From positions 620,001 to 684,000 of the forward strand of contig NZ_BMXT01000002.1 in NCBI RefSeq assembly GCF_014651895.1: a DNA stretch of 64,000 bases, given 5' to 3'. The stretch comes from Rhodanobacter panaciterrae (GTDB taxonomy: Bacteria; Pseudomonadota; Gammaproteobacteria; Xanthomonadales; Rhodanobacteraceae). Of the stretch, positions 40,523 to 50,500 are shown piece by piece. The notes beneath the pieces are model-generated. The model made no database searches. It was not told the origin of the DNA and saw only the letters and a program-made list of their open reading frames with translations. The first letter of the stretch is position 1; the number at the start of each line of letters is the position of its first letter. A program made the translations under genes and the position numbers.

Positions 40523-43027
40523 TCAGGCCTCGACTTTCTCTGCCACGACTTTCTTCGTCGCCGCTTTTTTGGTGGCGGTTTTCTTGGCCGTCGTCTTCTT
40601 GGCAGCTTTCTTCTTCGTCGCGGCCTTCTTGACGGCGACCTTCTTCACCGCAGGCGTCGCCTTTTTGGCGGCAGCCTTCTTGGTCGCAGTTTTCTTGGTG
40701 GCGGTCTTCTTGCCGAAGCGGCCCGGCTTACGCGCGGGTGCCGCCGCCAGCAGTTCGAGACACTGCTTCTCGGTCAGCTCCTTCGGCTCCTGCTCCTTCG
40801 GGATGCGTGCGTTCTTTTCGCCATCGGTGATGTAGGCGCCATAGCGGCCATTGAGTACCTGCACGCCGTTGCCGAAGTCGAGAATCAACCGGTTCGCCAA
40901 CATCTCGAGTTTCTCGGCCACGATCTGCAGCGCGCGCGGCAGTTCGATCGTGTACGGATCGTCCTCGGCCTTGAGCGAGGCATAGGTGCTGCCCTGCTTC
41001 ACGAACGGACCGAAGCGGCCGACGCCGACCATCACCTCGTCGCCGTTCTCGGCCTGACCAAGCTGACGCGGCAGCTTGAACAGCTCCAGTGCCTCGGCCA
41101 GGGTGATCGTGTGCATGCTCTGGCCGGGACGCAGCGACGCGAAGGTCGGCTTGTCCTCGTCGTCCTTGGTGCCGATCGCGGCATATGGCCCGAATCGCCC
41201 CAGCCGCACCGATACCGGCTTGCCGGTTTTCGGATCGGCGCCGAGTTCGCGCGCGCCGGTGGCCTCGTTGCGATCGACCGACTCGGTCTTCTCGTCCACC
41301 TGCTGCTTGAACGGCAGCCAGAAGCGCTCCATCAGCGGCACCCAGGCTTCCTCGCCACGACTGACCGCGTCGAGCTCGTCTTCCATCTTGGCGGTGAAGT
41401 CGTAGTCGACGTAGCGGGTGAAATGCGCGGTGAGGAATTTGCTGACCGCGCGGCCGACGTCGCTGGGCTTGAAACGGCGGCTATCGAGCAGGACGTATTC
41501 GCGGTTCTGCAGCACCTGGATGATGCTGGCGTAGGTCGACGGACGGCCGATGCCGTGTTCTTCCAGCGCCTTGACCAGGCTGGCTTCGGAGTAGCGCGGC
41601 GGTGGCTCGGTGAAATGCTGGTCGGCGGCGATCTCGTGCAACGGTACCTGCTCACCCACCGCCAAGCGCGGCAGACGACGACCCTCGTCGTCATCCTCGG
41701 CGGTCTTCTGGTCCTTGCCTTCCTCGTACACGGCGAGGAAGCCCGGATCGATCACGGTAGTGCCGCTGGCGCGGAACGAAGCGTCGCCGCCAACAACATC
41801 GCGCAGTGCAAATTCCACCGAGACGGTATTCAGCGTAGCGTGGATCATCTGGCAGGCGACGGTGCGCTTCCAGATCAACTCGTACAGCTTGCGCTGGTCG
41901 TCGTTGAGGAAGCCGGCAATCGCTTTCGGCGTGTACATCGCCGAGGTCGGACGGATCGCCTCATGCGCTTCCTGCGCGTTCTTCGACTTGGTCTTGTAGA
42001 CCTGCGGTGCATCGGGCAGCGCGTGACCACCGAAATCGCGGGCGATCAGCTGACGCAGCTCGGCCACCGCATCGTCGCCCAGCATGGTGGAGTCGGTACG
42101 CATGTAGGTGATCAGGCCGACATTGCCCTCGTCGCCGAGCGCCACGCCTTCGTACAAACCCTGCGCCACCTTCATCGTGCGGCTGGTGGTGAAACCGAGC
42201 TTGCGCGCGGCCTCCTGCTGCAGGGTCGAGGTGGTGAACGGTGCCGCCGGCCGGCGCTTGCGCTCCTTCGAGCCGACGTCGCTGACCGTGAGGCGGCCAC
42301 GCGCGGCCTGCTTCAATGCATCGCGCGCAGCCTGTGCATCGGCCTCGTTGGTAAGGTCGAACTGTTCGAACTTCTTGCCGTTGAGCTTGGAGAGACGCGC
42401 CGTGAAATCACCATCGACATGTTTCAGCTGTGCCTCGATGCTCCAGTACTCGCGCGCCTTGAACGCCTCGATCTCATCCTCGCGCTCGACGATCATGCGC
42501 AGCGCCGGCGACTGCACGCGGCCGGCAGACAGCCCGCGCTGCACCTTGCGCCACAGCACCGGCGACAGGTTGAAGCCGACCAGATAGTCCAGCGCGCGAC
42601 GCGCCTGCTGCGCATCGACCAGGTCATGCGACAACTGGCGCGGTGCGGCGACCGCGGCCTTGATCGCCTTCGGGGTGATCTCGGAGAACACTACGCGATG
42701 CAACTTCTTGCCTTCGGTCAGGCCGCGCTCTTTCAGGATCTCGCTGATGTGCCAGCTGATCGCCTCGCCTTCGCGATCCAAGTCGGTCGCCAGATAGATG
42801 TCGTCGGCCAGCTTGGCGGCCTTGGCGATCGCGTCGACGTGCTTCTCGTTGCGCTCGATCACCTCGTAGGCCATGGTGAAACCGTGCTCGGTGTCGACCG
42901 CGCCCTCCTTCGGCTTCAGGTCACGCACGTGACCGTAGGAGGCGAGAACCTGGAAGTCCTTGCCGAGGTATTTGTTGATCGTCTTGGCCTTGGCCGGTGA
43001 CTCGACGATGAGCAGGTTTTTTGCCAT
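40523..43027 (-). CDS. topA: DNA topoisomerase I, TopA
   Basis: Type IA enzyme that relaxes negative supercoils. 834 residues: Toprim domain (LLIVESPAKAKTINKYLG, DLDREGEAISWHI), active-site Tyr in GLITYMRTDSTML (about residue 320), and three C-terminal repeats of the GRFGPY type (GRFGPYAAIG, GRFGPFVKQG, GRYGAYITDG) instead of Cys4 zinc fingers. The last 60 residues are a histone-H1-like Lys/Ala/Thr tail (KKTATKKAAAKK repeats). ATG 43027 gives the standard MAKNLLIVES start. Confidence 0.97.
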   Translation of the reverse strand: MAKNLLIVESPAKAKTINKYLGKDFQVLASYGHVRDLKPKEGAVDTEHGFTMAYEVIERNEKHVDAIAKAAKLADDIYLATDLDREGEAISWHISEILKERGLTEGKKLHRVVFSEITPKAIKAAVAAPRQLSHDLVDAQQARRALDYLVGFNLSPVLWRKVQRGLSAGRVQSPALRMIVEREDEIEAFKAREYWSIEAQLKHVDGDFTARLSKLNGKKFEQFDLTNEADAQAARDALKQAARGRLTVSDVGSKERKRRPAAPFTTSTLQQEAARKLGFTTSRTMKVAQGLYEGVALGDEGNVGLITYMRTDSTMLGDDAVAELRQLIARDFGGHALPDAPQVYKTKSKNAQEAHEAIRPTSAMYTPKAIAGFLNDDQRKLYELIWKRTVACQMIHATLNTVSVEFALRDVVGGDASFRASGTTVIDPGFLAVYEEGKDQKTAEDDDEGRRLPRLAVGEQVPLHEIAADQHFTEPPPRYSEASLVKALEEHGIGRPSTYASIIQVLQNREYVLLDSRRFKPSDVGRAVSKFLTAHFTRYVDYDFTAKMEDELDAVSRGEEAWVPLMERFWLPFKQQVDEKTESVDRNEATGARELGADPKTGKPVSVRLGRFGPYAAIGTKDDEDKPTFASLRPGQSMHTITLAEALELFKLPRQLGQAENGDEVMVGVGRFGPFVKQGSTYASLKAEDDPYTIELPRALQIVAEKLEMLANRLILDFGNGVQVLNGRYGAYITDGEKNARIPKEQEPKELTEKQCLELLAAAPARKPGRFGKKTATKKTATKKAAAKKATPAVKKVAVKKAATKKKAAKKTTAKKTATKKAATKKVVAEKVEA

Positions 43028-43157
43028 GAAGCTGGATTTCCGCAAGTGAACCACCGGCGCTTCCGTGCCGGACATATATATAGTTGAAACCATGTCGCGC
43101 CGGCGGCTGTCAAGCCCGGACCCACCAGACTGGCCGGGCCGATGCGGATATCACTGA

Positions 43158-44333
43158 TCAATCGGCGTCAGGTAATCGCTGGTAGCGGTTGCCCGGCAGA
43201 CTCTCGATCCTGGCGTCCAGTTCCAGCATCAACAGCATCGAGGACAATGCGGCTGCCGATTGCCCTGTGCGCTGGACAAGTTCGTCCAATGTCACCGCAT
43301 CGTAGCCAAGTTCGCTCAAAAGACCACAATATTCGGTATATTCACCGTAACCGAAACGATCACGCGAACTACCTGCGCCACTCTTGGCAACCAGCTCTCG
43401 AGTCGCCTCGTCGCCGGCCTCCGTCTGCAATCGGGCAGCCAGTTCGCGGCCAAGCATGCGCGCTGCCGGAGCCAATGTCTCGATAATCTCCGCCGCACTC
43501 TCGACCAGTCGCGCGCCATCACGGATCAACCGATGACAGCCGCGCGCCAGCGGATTATGGATGGAACCGGGCAGCGCGAACACCTCACGCCCTTGTTCCG
43601 CGGCCAGTCGGGCGGTGATCAACGAACCGGAGCGCAGGCCCGCCTCGATCACCAGCGTACCCAGCGACAGACCCGCAATGATCCGGTTCCGCCGCGGAAA
43701 ATGATCGGCGCGCGCGGCCGTGCCGGGCGGAAACTCACTGATCAGCACACCGTGCGCAGCGATCCGCTGGGCCAGCGCATGGTGCTTGCGCGGGTACACC
43801 CGATCTGGTCCGGTGGCGATCACCGCCAGCGTCGCCGCACTGGCATCCAGTGCCGCCGCGTGGGCCGCACCGTCGATGCCATCGGCCATGCCGCTGGTAA
43901 TCGCGAAGCCGGCCTGCGCCAGCGCCCGGGCAAACGCACGGGCATGCACCAGCCCGCTCGCACTGGCGCTGCGGGCACCGACGATCGCCACTTGCGGATA
44001 CAGCAACAGGCTGGCGTCGCCGACCACGAACAATGCAGCCGGCGGTTGCGGAATGTTTTCCAGCTGCGGAGGAAAATCCGCTTCGGTACAGCGCAACAAC
44101 CGATGACTGGGCTCGGCCAGCCATGCCTGATCGGTTGCCAATAGCGCCTCATCGGGCTGTGCCAGCCACGCTTGCGCCGGCTCACCGAGTGCCGCGGCGT
44201 GGCGCTGCAGCTGCGCCACTGCCTTCCCGATATCGCCATCGGCTGCATCCAGCCGCTCGCGCAGACCACCCGGGCCCAGGCCCGGCGTGCGTAGCGCGAT
44301 CAGCCATGCGCGCAGTTCATCCCTATCGTCCAT
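43158..44333 (-). CDS. dprA: DNA processing protein DprA/Smf
   Basis: 391 residues. It loads RecA on incoming single-stranded DNA in transformation. Seen: GARSASASGLVHARAFA and SGMADGIDGAAH of the Rossmann core, FPRRNRIIAGLS, VFALPGSIHNPLARGC, and a C-terminal winged-helix part (VTLDELVQRTGQSAAALSSM). Start MDDRDEL at 44333; ATG 44339 is possible. It belongs with comF as a competence gene, though full uptake machinery is not in view. Confidence 0.93.
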   Translation of the reverse strand: MDDRDELRAWLIALRTPGLGPGGLRERLDAADGDIGKAVAQLQRHAAALGEPAQAWLAQPDEALLATDQAWLAEPSHRLLRCTEADFPPQLENIPQPPAALFVVGDASLLLYPQVAIVGARSASASGLVHARAFARALAQAGFAITSGMADGIDGAAHAAALDASAATLAVIATGPDRVYPRKHHALAQRIAAHGVLISEFPPGTAARADHFPRRNRIIAGLSLGTLVIEAGLRSGSLITARLAAEQGREVFALPGSIHNPLARGCHRLIRDGARLVESAAEIIETLAPAARMLGRELAARLQTEAGDEATRELVAKSGAGSSRDRFGYGEYTEYCGLLSELGYDAVTLDELVQRTGQSAAALSSMLLMLELDARIESLPGNRYQRLPDAD

Positions 44334-44372
44334 GTGCATGTGCTGCAGTTTACGGAACCGGCGCAAACAGAA

Positions 44373-44396
44373 ACGGCGCGGTGATGGCCGCGCCGT
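44373..44396 (-). terminator. Intrinsic terminator after the LysM gene
   Basis: ACGGCGCGG pairs with CCGCGCCGT (9 bp, 6-base loop). On the minus strand it is followed by TTTCTGTTTG, a U-rich run. It separates the LysM gene from dprA. Confidence 0.65.
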
Positions 44397-44433
44397 GCTG
44401 TAGGCAGATGCCGTTACGGCAAGCGCCGCGTGG

Positions 44434-45555
44434 TTATTCCGGTGCGCGCAGACGACCGCCGACATGCACCGGCCGCAAGCCATCCATGATCAAGCCGTAG
44501 CTGACCCGATCGAAGGTACGGAACACCATCACATGGCCGACGTACTCGTCCGGCAAGGTGACATTGTGGCCCACGCCGCGATTCCAGCTGTTGCTGGCCA
44601 CGTCGTCGTGGATGGTCTCGCCCGGCTCGTAGATCGTGAAGGTCTGGCCATTGTCGACGCCGTCCTTCGCACCAATCGACAGCATCACCACCTGACGCGA
44701 ACCGGCCGCGTCCATCGCATCGGCAAAGCCGATCACCTTGGCGTCAGCCGGCACCGACTTCGGCGGGTGCGGGTAGTAGAACGCGTCGTACGGCGCGTCG
44801 TCGACCGGCATGATGCGGTCGCCACTGCGAATTTCCATGGTCGAATCGAGCAGCAGCAGGGTCGACGGGTCGCCCGTTCGCAGCGTCTCGGCGGTGCCGA
44901 TTACGCTGACTTCGACACCGAGGTCATCGCCGCGACCGTAATGTCCGTCGTTACGGGTGTCTTCATCCCACGGCGCATTGACCATCGCCGCATTGCTGTC
45001 CAGCTCGTGGCCCACCAGATCGGCGCGACTCGCATCGTTCTGATTGAAGCCACGGAACACATGGGTAGGACGCACGATCGCCCAGCGCTGACCCGGCTCG
45101 CCCTGCAGGCCCCGCACGTAGAGGTTCTGACCCACCGTACCGCGCAGGCGGGCCTCTTCCAGGCCGACCACATACGGTGCGGAGTTGACCGCATTCGAGT
45201 CCATCACCCGCATGTTCTTGAGGAACATTTTCAGTTCGGACAATGGAATCGCCGGTACCGCCTCGCCTTCGGGATGCGTCTGCGGCTGCAGTCGCAAACG
45301 TGGTCCGTTGATGAAGGACAGGTTGAGCACGTCACCGGGGTAGATCAGGTGCGGATTGCGTACCTGCGGATTGGCCTGCCAGATTTCCGGCCACAGCCAT
45401 GGTTTGGACAGGAATTTGGCGGAGATATCCCACAGCGTGTCGCCTCGGCGCACGGTGTAGCTGTCGGGATGATCGGCTCGCAGTTGCGCGCCCGCTGCAT
45501 ACACAGCCACGGTGACCAGCATGCCGGCCAGCAACACGATAATTTTCTTGATCAT
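44434..45555 (-). CDS. LysM peptidoglycan-binding protein
   Basis: 373 residues from ATG 45555. Signal peptide about 1-21 (IIVLLAGMLVTVAVYAAGA). A LysM domain follows at about 30-85 (SYTVRRGDTLWDISAKFLSK ... YPGDVLNL), then a long beta-rich region with no named domain (TVGQNLYVRGL, STMEIRSGDRIMPVDDAPYD). In this order the gene commonly lies upstream of dprA, as seen. Probably periplasmic and bound to the wall. Confidence 0.88.
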   Translation of the reverse strand: MIKKIIVLLAGMLVTVAVYAAGAQLRADHPDSYTVRRGDTLWDISAKFLSKPWLWPEIWQANPQVRNPHLIYPGDVLNLSFINGPRLRLQPQTHPEGEAVPAIPLSELKMFLKNMRVMDSNAVNSAPYVVGLEEARLRGTVGQNLYVRGLQGEPGQRWAIVRPTHVFRGFNQNDASRADLVGHELDSNAAMVNAPWDEDTRNDGHYGRGDDLGVEVSVIGTAETLRTGDPSTLLLLDSTMEIRSGDRIMPVDDAPYDAFYYPHPPKSVPADAKVIGFADAMDAAGSRQVVMLSIGAKDGVDNGQTFTIYEPGETIHDDVASNSWNRGVGHNVTLPDEYVGHVMVFRTFDRVSYGLIMDGLRPVHVGGRLRAPE

Positions 45556-45640
45556 TGGCGGGAATCCCCCTTCCCCAGATGCTCGGTCGAGTGTAACCGA
45601 ATGGTTAACACGCGCAACAGGCGCGAGTTGGCAAAAATCG

Positions 45641-45670
45641 TCTGCACTCGGATGGTTGCCGACGTACAAT
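45641..45670 (+). promoter_or_regulatory. Candidate promoter for def-fmt-rsmB
   Basis: TACAAT (45665-45670) with TCTGCA 18 bases upstream (45641-45646, 3 of 6 to consensus), about 75 bases before the def ATG and divergent from the LysM gene. Confidence 0.4.
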
Positions 45671-45743
45671 AAGGCACATTCTAGATCGCACCGGGGGTGG
45701 CTTTTTACCAAATCACCCGCAATTCCGGCGCCGAGGTGATTCC

Positions 45744-46253
45744 ATGTCCGTACTACCCATACTCGAATTCCCCGACCCTCGCCTGCGTACCCGTGCCGAG
45801 CCGGTGCGCACGTTTGACGCGAAGCTCAAGCAGTTTGTCGCCGACCTGTTCGAGACCATGTACGCCGCCAATGGCGTCGGCCTCGCCGCGACCCAGGTCG
45901 ACGTGCATCAGCGCGTGCTGGTCGCCGACATGAGCGACGACCGCCAGCAGCCGCTGGCACTGATCAACGCGCAGATCCTTGAGAAGGAAGGCTCGCAGGT
46001 CTATCAGGAAGGCTGCTTGTCGTTTCCCGGCCTGTATGCCGATGTCACCCGCGCATTGAAGGTGAAGGTGAAGGCGCAGGACGTCGACGGCAACGAGATC
46101 GTGGTCGAGGCCGAAGGCCCGTTGGCAGTGTGCATTCAGCATGAGATGGATCATCTGGACGGCAAGGTGTTCGTCGACTACCTGTCGTCGCTGAAACGCG
46201 CGCTGTTGCTGAAGCGGCTGGACAAGCAGCGCAAGCAGGCGGCGACGGCTTGA
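45744..46253 (+). CDS. def: Peptide deformylase Def
   Basis: Removes the N-formyl group from new proteins. 169 residues with all three motifs: GVGLAATQ (about 44-51), EGCLSFP (metal Cys, about 90-96) and HEMDHLDG (metal His pair, about 132-139). First gene of def-fmt-rsmB, whose members overlap by 4 bases each. Confidence 0.97.
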   Translation: MSVLPILEFPDPRLRTRAEPVRTFDAKLKQFVADLFETMYAANGVGLAATQVDVHQRVLVADMSDDRQQPLALINAQILEKEGSQVYQEGCLSFPGLYADVTRALKVKVKAQDVDGNEIVVEAEGPLAVCIQHEMDHLDGKVFVDYLSSLKRALLLKRLDKQRKQAATA

Positions 46254-47191
46254 GTCGTCCAGGTCTGCGGCTGGTCTTCGCCGGCACCCCGGAATTTTCC
46301 GTACCCTGCCTGGAGGCCTGCCGCGCCAGCGGCGCCGAAGTGGTGGCCGTTTATACCCAACCTGACCGCCCTGCGGGCCGCGGCCGCAAGCTCACGCCCA
46401 GCCCGATCAAGCAGGCAGCACTGGCCGCCGGCATCGTGGTCGAACAACCCGAATCGCTGAAATCCGCGCAGACGCAGCAGGCGCTCGCGGCCTATCGACC
46501 GGATCTGCTGGTGGTGGTCGCCTACGGACTGATCCTGCCGCGCAAGGTGCTGGCGATTCCGCGACTCGGCTGCTGGAACGTGCACGCCAGCCTGCTGCCG
46601 CGCTGGCGTGGTGCCGCGCCGATCCAGCGCGCGATCCTGGCCGGCGACAGCGCAAGCGGCGTCGACCTGATGCAGATGGAAGCCGGCTTGGATACCGGCC
46701 CGGTCCTGTTGCAGCGACGCACCCCGATTGCCCGCGAGGACACCGGCGGCTCGCTGCATGATCGCCTGTCCCGCTTGGGTGCCGAGGTATTGGCCGAAGG
46801 CCTGCGTCGCACCTTGGCCGGCGAGGCACTCACCGCCATGCCACAGCCAGCCGAAGGCGTCACCTATGCGCACAAGTTGGACAAGGCCGAGGCGAGACTC
46901 GACTTCAGCCGACCGGCACGCGAACTGGAGCAGCAGGTGCGTGCATTCGATCCATGGCCGGTCGCCGAAGGTGAGATCGCCGGCGAGCCGCTGCGGATCT
47001 GGGCTGCACAAGCGATCGAACTTGACCACCACGCCACGCCCGGCAGCGTGCTGGCCGCCGGCCGCGGCGGCATAGACCTTGCCTGCGGTCACGGCGCACT
47101 GCGCGTTACTGCCCTGCAGCGCGCTGGCGGCAAACGCATCGGCGCCGTCGACTACCTCAACGCCCGCCCTGAGCTGCGTCAGCCCCAATGA
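46250..47191 (+). CDS. fmt: Methionyl-tRNA formyltransferase Fmt
   Basis: Formylates initiator Met-tRNA. 313 residues: [14 protein letters not shown] at the start, [19 protein letters not shown] with catalytic Asn/His region (NVHASLLP, about 108-115), DTGPVLLQ, and a C-terminal OB-fold. The start is TTG 46250 overlapping the def stop, so translation is coupled. Confidence 0.96.
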   Translation: MSRPGLRLVFAGTPEFSVPCLEACRASGAEVVAVYTQPDRPAGRGRKLTPSPIKQAALAAGIVVEQPESLKSAQTQQALAAYRPDLLVVVAYGLILPRKVLAIPRLGCWNVHASLLPRWRGAAPIQRAILAGDSASGVDLMQMEAGLDTGPVLLQRRTPIAREDTGGSLHDRLSRLGAEVLAEGLRRTLAGEALTAMPQPAEGVTYAHKLDKAEARLDFSRPARELEQQVRAFDPWPVAEGEIAGEPLRIWAAQAIELDHHATPGSVLAAGRGGIDLACGHGALRVTALQRAGGKRIGAVDYLNARPELRQPQ

Positions 47192-48534
47192 AGACTGGGC
47201 CCATGAAGACTAGTCCGGTGAAAGCTGGCTCGACGAAAGCCGATACCCGCGCATTGGCCGCCAAGGGGCTCGCCGAAATTGCCTTGCACGGCGCCTCGCT
47301 GCGTGACGTGATGGAGCGTTACGCACCGCGACTGGCCGACCCGCGCGACCGTGCCTTGCTGATGGCCCTGCTCAGCGAAGGCGCGCGCTGGTGGCTGCGC
47401 TTCGATGCCGCGATCGACGGTCTGCTGGAAAAGTCCCTGCGCCACAAGGATCCGGCGATCCATGCGCTGCTGGTGCTGGGGCTGGTGCAACTGGAAATCC
47501 TCGAACTGCAGGATTACGCCGCCGTGGCGGCTACGGTTGAAGCGGTTCGCGCATTGCAGCGACCGCAACTGGCCGGACTGGTCAACGCCGTGCTGCGCCG
47601 CTGGCAGCGTGAGCGCGAAACCCTGATCGCCCGACTCGATGCCAAGCCGCAGACGCGCCATGCGCATCCGGCGTGGCTGGCCACAGCGCTGCAAAGCGAC
47701 TGGCCGGAACAGGCCGACGCGGTAATGACGGCCGACAATCGCGAGCCGCCGCTGATGCTGCGCGTCAATCGTCAGCGCAGTGAGCGCGGCGCGCTGGTCG
47801 AGCAATTGCAAACAGCCGGCTATACCGCCGAAATCCATCCGTGGCTGAGCGACGCGCTGGTATTGCCGCACAGCACCGATGTCACCCGCATGCCCGGTTT
47901 CGAAGATGGCTTGTTCGCCGTGCAGGATGGCGCCGCGCAAATAGCCGCCGACCTGGCCGAACTCAAGGATGGCCTGCGTGTGCTCGACGCCTGCGCCGCA
48001 CCCGGCGGCAAGGCCTGCCATCTGCTCGAACGCGCCGACATCGATCTGACCGCGCTGGAAGTGGATGCCCCACGCGCCGAGCGCATCCGGCAGAACCTGA
48101 TGCGGTTGCGGCTGAATGCCAAGCTGGTGATCGGCGATGCCGGTGCGCCGAAAGGCTGGTGGAAAGGCCAGCCCTTCGACCGCATCCTGATCGACGCACC
48201 ATGTTCGGCTACCGGCGTGCTGCGCCGCCGGCCGGACGTGCGGCTGCATCGGCGCGAAAGCGACATCGCCGCCATGCATGCGCAGCAACGCCGGATCCTG
48301 TCCGCGCTGTGGCCACTGCTGGCACCGGGCGGGCGCTTGGTCTACATCACCTGCTCTGTACTGCGCGCGGAAAACGAGGCCATCGTTGGCGAACTGCTGG
48401 CGGCCCAGCCCGATGCACTGCCTGTGGCATTCACACTACCGGTGGGGCATGCCGCATCGGCGGGTTGGCAGATCCTGCCCGGTGATGGTGACCTCGACGG
48501 CATGTACTACGCCGTGCTGCAGAAACAGCCCTGA
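47188..48534 (+). CDS. rsmB: 16S rRNA m5C967 methyltransferase RsmB
   Basis: 448 residues. N-terminal NusB-like RNA-binding part (about 20-155), then a SAM methyltransferase domain: [15 protein letters not shown] (motif I), the catalytic Cys in [17 protein letters not shown] (about 336) and the second Cys in [12 protein letters not shown] (about 390). ATGA overlap with fmt. Confidence 0.96.
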   Translation: MKTGPMKTSPVKAGSTKADTRALAAKGLAEIALHGASLRDVMERYAPRLADPRDRALLMALLSEGARWWLRFDAAIDGLLEKSLRHKDPAIHALLVLGLVQLEILELQDYAAVAATVEAVRALQRPQLAGLVNAVLRRWQRERETLIARLDAKPQTRHAHPAWLATALQSDWPEQADAVMTADNREPPLMLRVNRQRSERGALVEQLQTAGYTAEIHPWLSDALVLPHSTDVTRMPGFEDGLFAVQDGAAQIAADLAELKDGLRVLDACAAPGGKACHLLERADIDLTALEVDAPRAERIRQNLMRLRLNAKLVIGDAGAPKGWWKGQPFDRILIDAPCSATGVLRRRPDVRLHRRESDIAAMHAQQRRILSALWPLLAPGGRLVYITCSVLRAENEAIVGELLAAQPDALPVAFTLPVGHAASAGWQILPGDGDLDGMYYAVLQKQP

Positions 48535-48646
48535 GCCCTTACCGGGACGGTCAGCACTGACCTGCCGCCATCATCGCAACACGAATACTTCGGCCGGCCC
48601 GGCTATGCTTGACATCATCGATCGCCGCTGACGGAACGCCCCGCCC

Positions 48647-50368
48647 GTGAAGCCTTGTACGCCCCTGTCCCGCGCACGTCCGCTGTGGTTGCGCGACGCC
48701 CGCTGGGAGCTATTGCTGTTCGGCGTGTTCGCCCTGCTGCTGCTTGGCCTTGGCATCGGTCTGCGCGATCCGTGGCCGTCCGACGAGCCACGTTTCGCGC
48801 TGGTCGCACGACTGATGGTCGAGCATGGCCAATGGTTGTTCCCGCACCGCGGCCACGAGCTGTATCCGGACAAGCCGCCGGTATTCATGTGGCTGCAGGC
48901 GCTGGCCTACCTGGTAACTGGCAACTGGCGTGTGGCTTTCCTGTTGCCGTCGCTGGCGGCGGCGTTGACCGCATTGGCACTGGTCTACGACTTGGCACGA
49001 CGGCTGTGGAATCATCGCAGCGCGCTGCTGGCGACAGCCACGCTGCTGGTGACCATTCACTTCACCTACCAGATGCGCAACGCGCAGATCGATCCGCTGC
49101 TGCTGGGCTGGATCACCTTTGCCAACTACGGCTTGCTGCGGCATCTACTGCTGGGACCGTCGTGGCGCTGGTTCGCCGCGGGTTGCTTCTTTGCCGGCGT
49201 CGGCGTGGCGACCAAGGGCGTTGGCGTGCTGGCGTTGTTGATGCTGATTCCGTACCTGATCGCACGCCGTGGGCATTGGCATCAACTGGCGTTGCCGAGC
49301 GGCGGCTGGCGCTGGGTCGGCGGTCTGGCGCTGTTCCTGCTGCCGATCCTGGGCTGGCTGTTGCCGATGCTGCTGGTCGCGCATGCCGATGGCGATCCGC
49401 AGCACGCCGAATATGTACAGAACATCCTGTTCGGACAGACCGTGCATCGCTACGCGACACCGACCGGGCATATCCATTCGCCGTTCTATTTCCTCGGCAT
49501 CATCGTGGTCGACTGGTTGCCGCTATCGCTGCTGTTGCCGTGGGCGCTGCCGGCATGGTGGCGGCGACTGAAGCGACGCGACGCGCGTCTCCTGCTTCCG
49601 CTGGGCTGGATCGTACTGGTGCTGCTGTTCTTCTCGTTCAGCCCGGGCAAGCGCGACGTCTACATCCTGCCGGCACTGCCGATGACTGCGCTGGCGCTGG
49701 CACCGCTGTTGCCCGGCCTGCTGCGCCGGCGTGGCGTGCGCGTGGCGGTGTTCGCGCTGACCCTGCTGCTGGCCGGCGCGCTGACGATCGCCGCGACGCT
49801 GGCGATTCATCGACATCCGGCCTGGGCCGGCAAGATCGAACAAAGCCTAGATCCGCAGATCTGGTGGCTGCTGCTGAGCATCGGCGTAGCCGGCCTCATC
49901 GTCGCCGCCTTCACGCGGGTGCGCCGCGCACCACTGGGCTGGCTGCTGTTCGCCAGCATTTTGTGGACGCTGTACGGCCTGTGGGGTTATCCAATGCTCA
50001 ATGGCGATCGCTCGGCACGCGACGTGATGGCTCAAGCACGCGCCATCGCCGGACCGCAGGCTGAGATCGGCTTACTCGCATGGAAAGAGCAGAACCTGCT
50101 GATGGCGCAAGGTCCAACCAGCGAATTCGGTTTCCTCAAACCCTGGCCGCAGCAGTACGCCGAAGCCATCGCATGGCAGCAGCAGGCTCCGGTACACCGC
50201 TGGGTCTTCAGCCTCGACGAAGCGATGGGCACATGCGTGAACCGTCATCACGCCGCTTATGTCGGCCATGCCAATCGCCGTGAATGGTGGATGTTCAGGG
50301 CTGACGCCGTCATGCCCGGATGCGTGCCCGCGACATACACGGACGAAGATGCCGAGGACACACCCTGA
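48647..50368 (+). CDS. ArnT-type GT-C glycosyltransferase with intact acidic motif
   Basis: 573 residues, about 11-12 membrane helices, GT83-like. The first periplasmic loop has SDEPRFALVARLMVEHGQWL (about residues 45-64) with the acidic pair of the family, followed by YPDKPPVFMWLQ. ArnT proteins move a sugar from an undecaprenyl-phosphate carrier to lipid A or another acceptor at the outer face of the inner membrane; whether the sugar is L-Ara4N is not shown. Starts at GTG 48647. Confidence 0.85.
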   Translation: MKPCTPLSRARPLWLRDARWELLLFGVFALLLLGLGIGLRDPWPSDEPRFALVARLMVEHGQWLFPHRGHELYPDKPPVFMWLQALAYLVTGNWRVAFLLPSLAAALTALALVYDLARRLWNHRSALLATATLLVTIHFTYQMRNAQIDPLLLGWITFANYGLLRHLLLGPSWRWFAAGCFFAGVGVATKGVGVLALLMLIPYLIARRGHWHQLALPSGGWRWVGGLALFLLPILGWLLPMLLVAHADGDPQHAEYVQNILFGQTVHRYATPTGHIHSPFYFLGIIVVDWLPLSLLLPWALPAWWRRLKRRDARLLLPLGWIVLVLLFFSFSPGKRDVYILPALPMTALALAPLLPGLLRRRGVRVAVFALTLLLAGALTIAATLAIHRHPAWAGKIEQSLDPQIWWLLLSIGVAGLIVAAFTRVRRAPLGWLLFASILWTLYGLWGYPMLNGDRSARDVMAQARAIAGPQAEIGLLAWKEQNLLMAQGPTSEFGFLKPWPQQYAEAIAWQQQAPVHRWVFSLDEAMGTCVNRHHAAYVGHANRREWWMFRADAVMPGCVPATYTDEDAEDTP

Positions 50369-50445
50369 AAACGTGATGTGCTTCCGCGCGAGTGAAAAAA
50401 AGCCCGTTCACCTCGGCCATACACGAACGAGATGAACCTTCGCGT

Positions 50446-50451
50446 TATAGT
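50446..50451 (+). promoter_or_regulatory. Candidate -10 box for the Wzy/WaaL-like gene
   Basis: TATAGT 50 bases before the chosen ATG (50501). No good -35 box is visible. It argues against starts upstream of about 50458. Confidence 0.4.
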
Positions 50452-50500
50452 GCACCGCATACAAGCCACGTCGACAGCATGGCCCGGTAGCATTTCCCGA

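Noticed and set aside
39875-43000. A 1041-codon open frame on the plus strand opposite topA and tsaC
   Set aside because: Pure antisense of well-conserved genes; it is rich in Arg, Leu and Gly as expected from high-GC shadow frames, with no recognisable domain.
43074-43113. A topA promoter made of TTGACA and TATATA on the minus strand
   Set aside because: The two boxes are about 25 bases apart, too far for a normal sigma-70 promoter.
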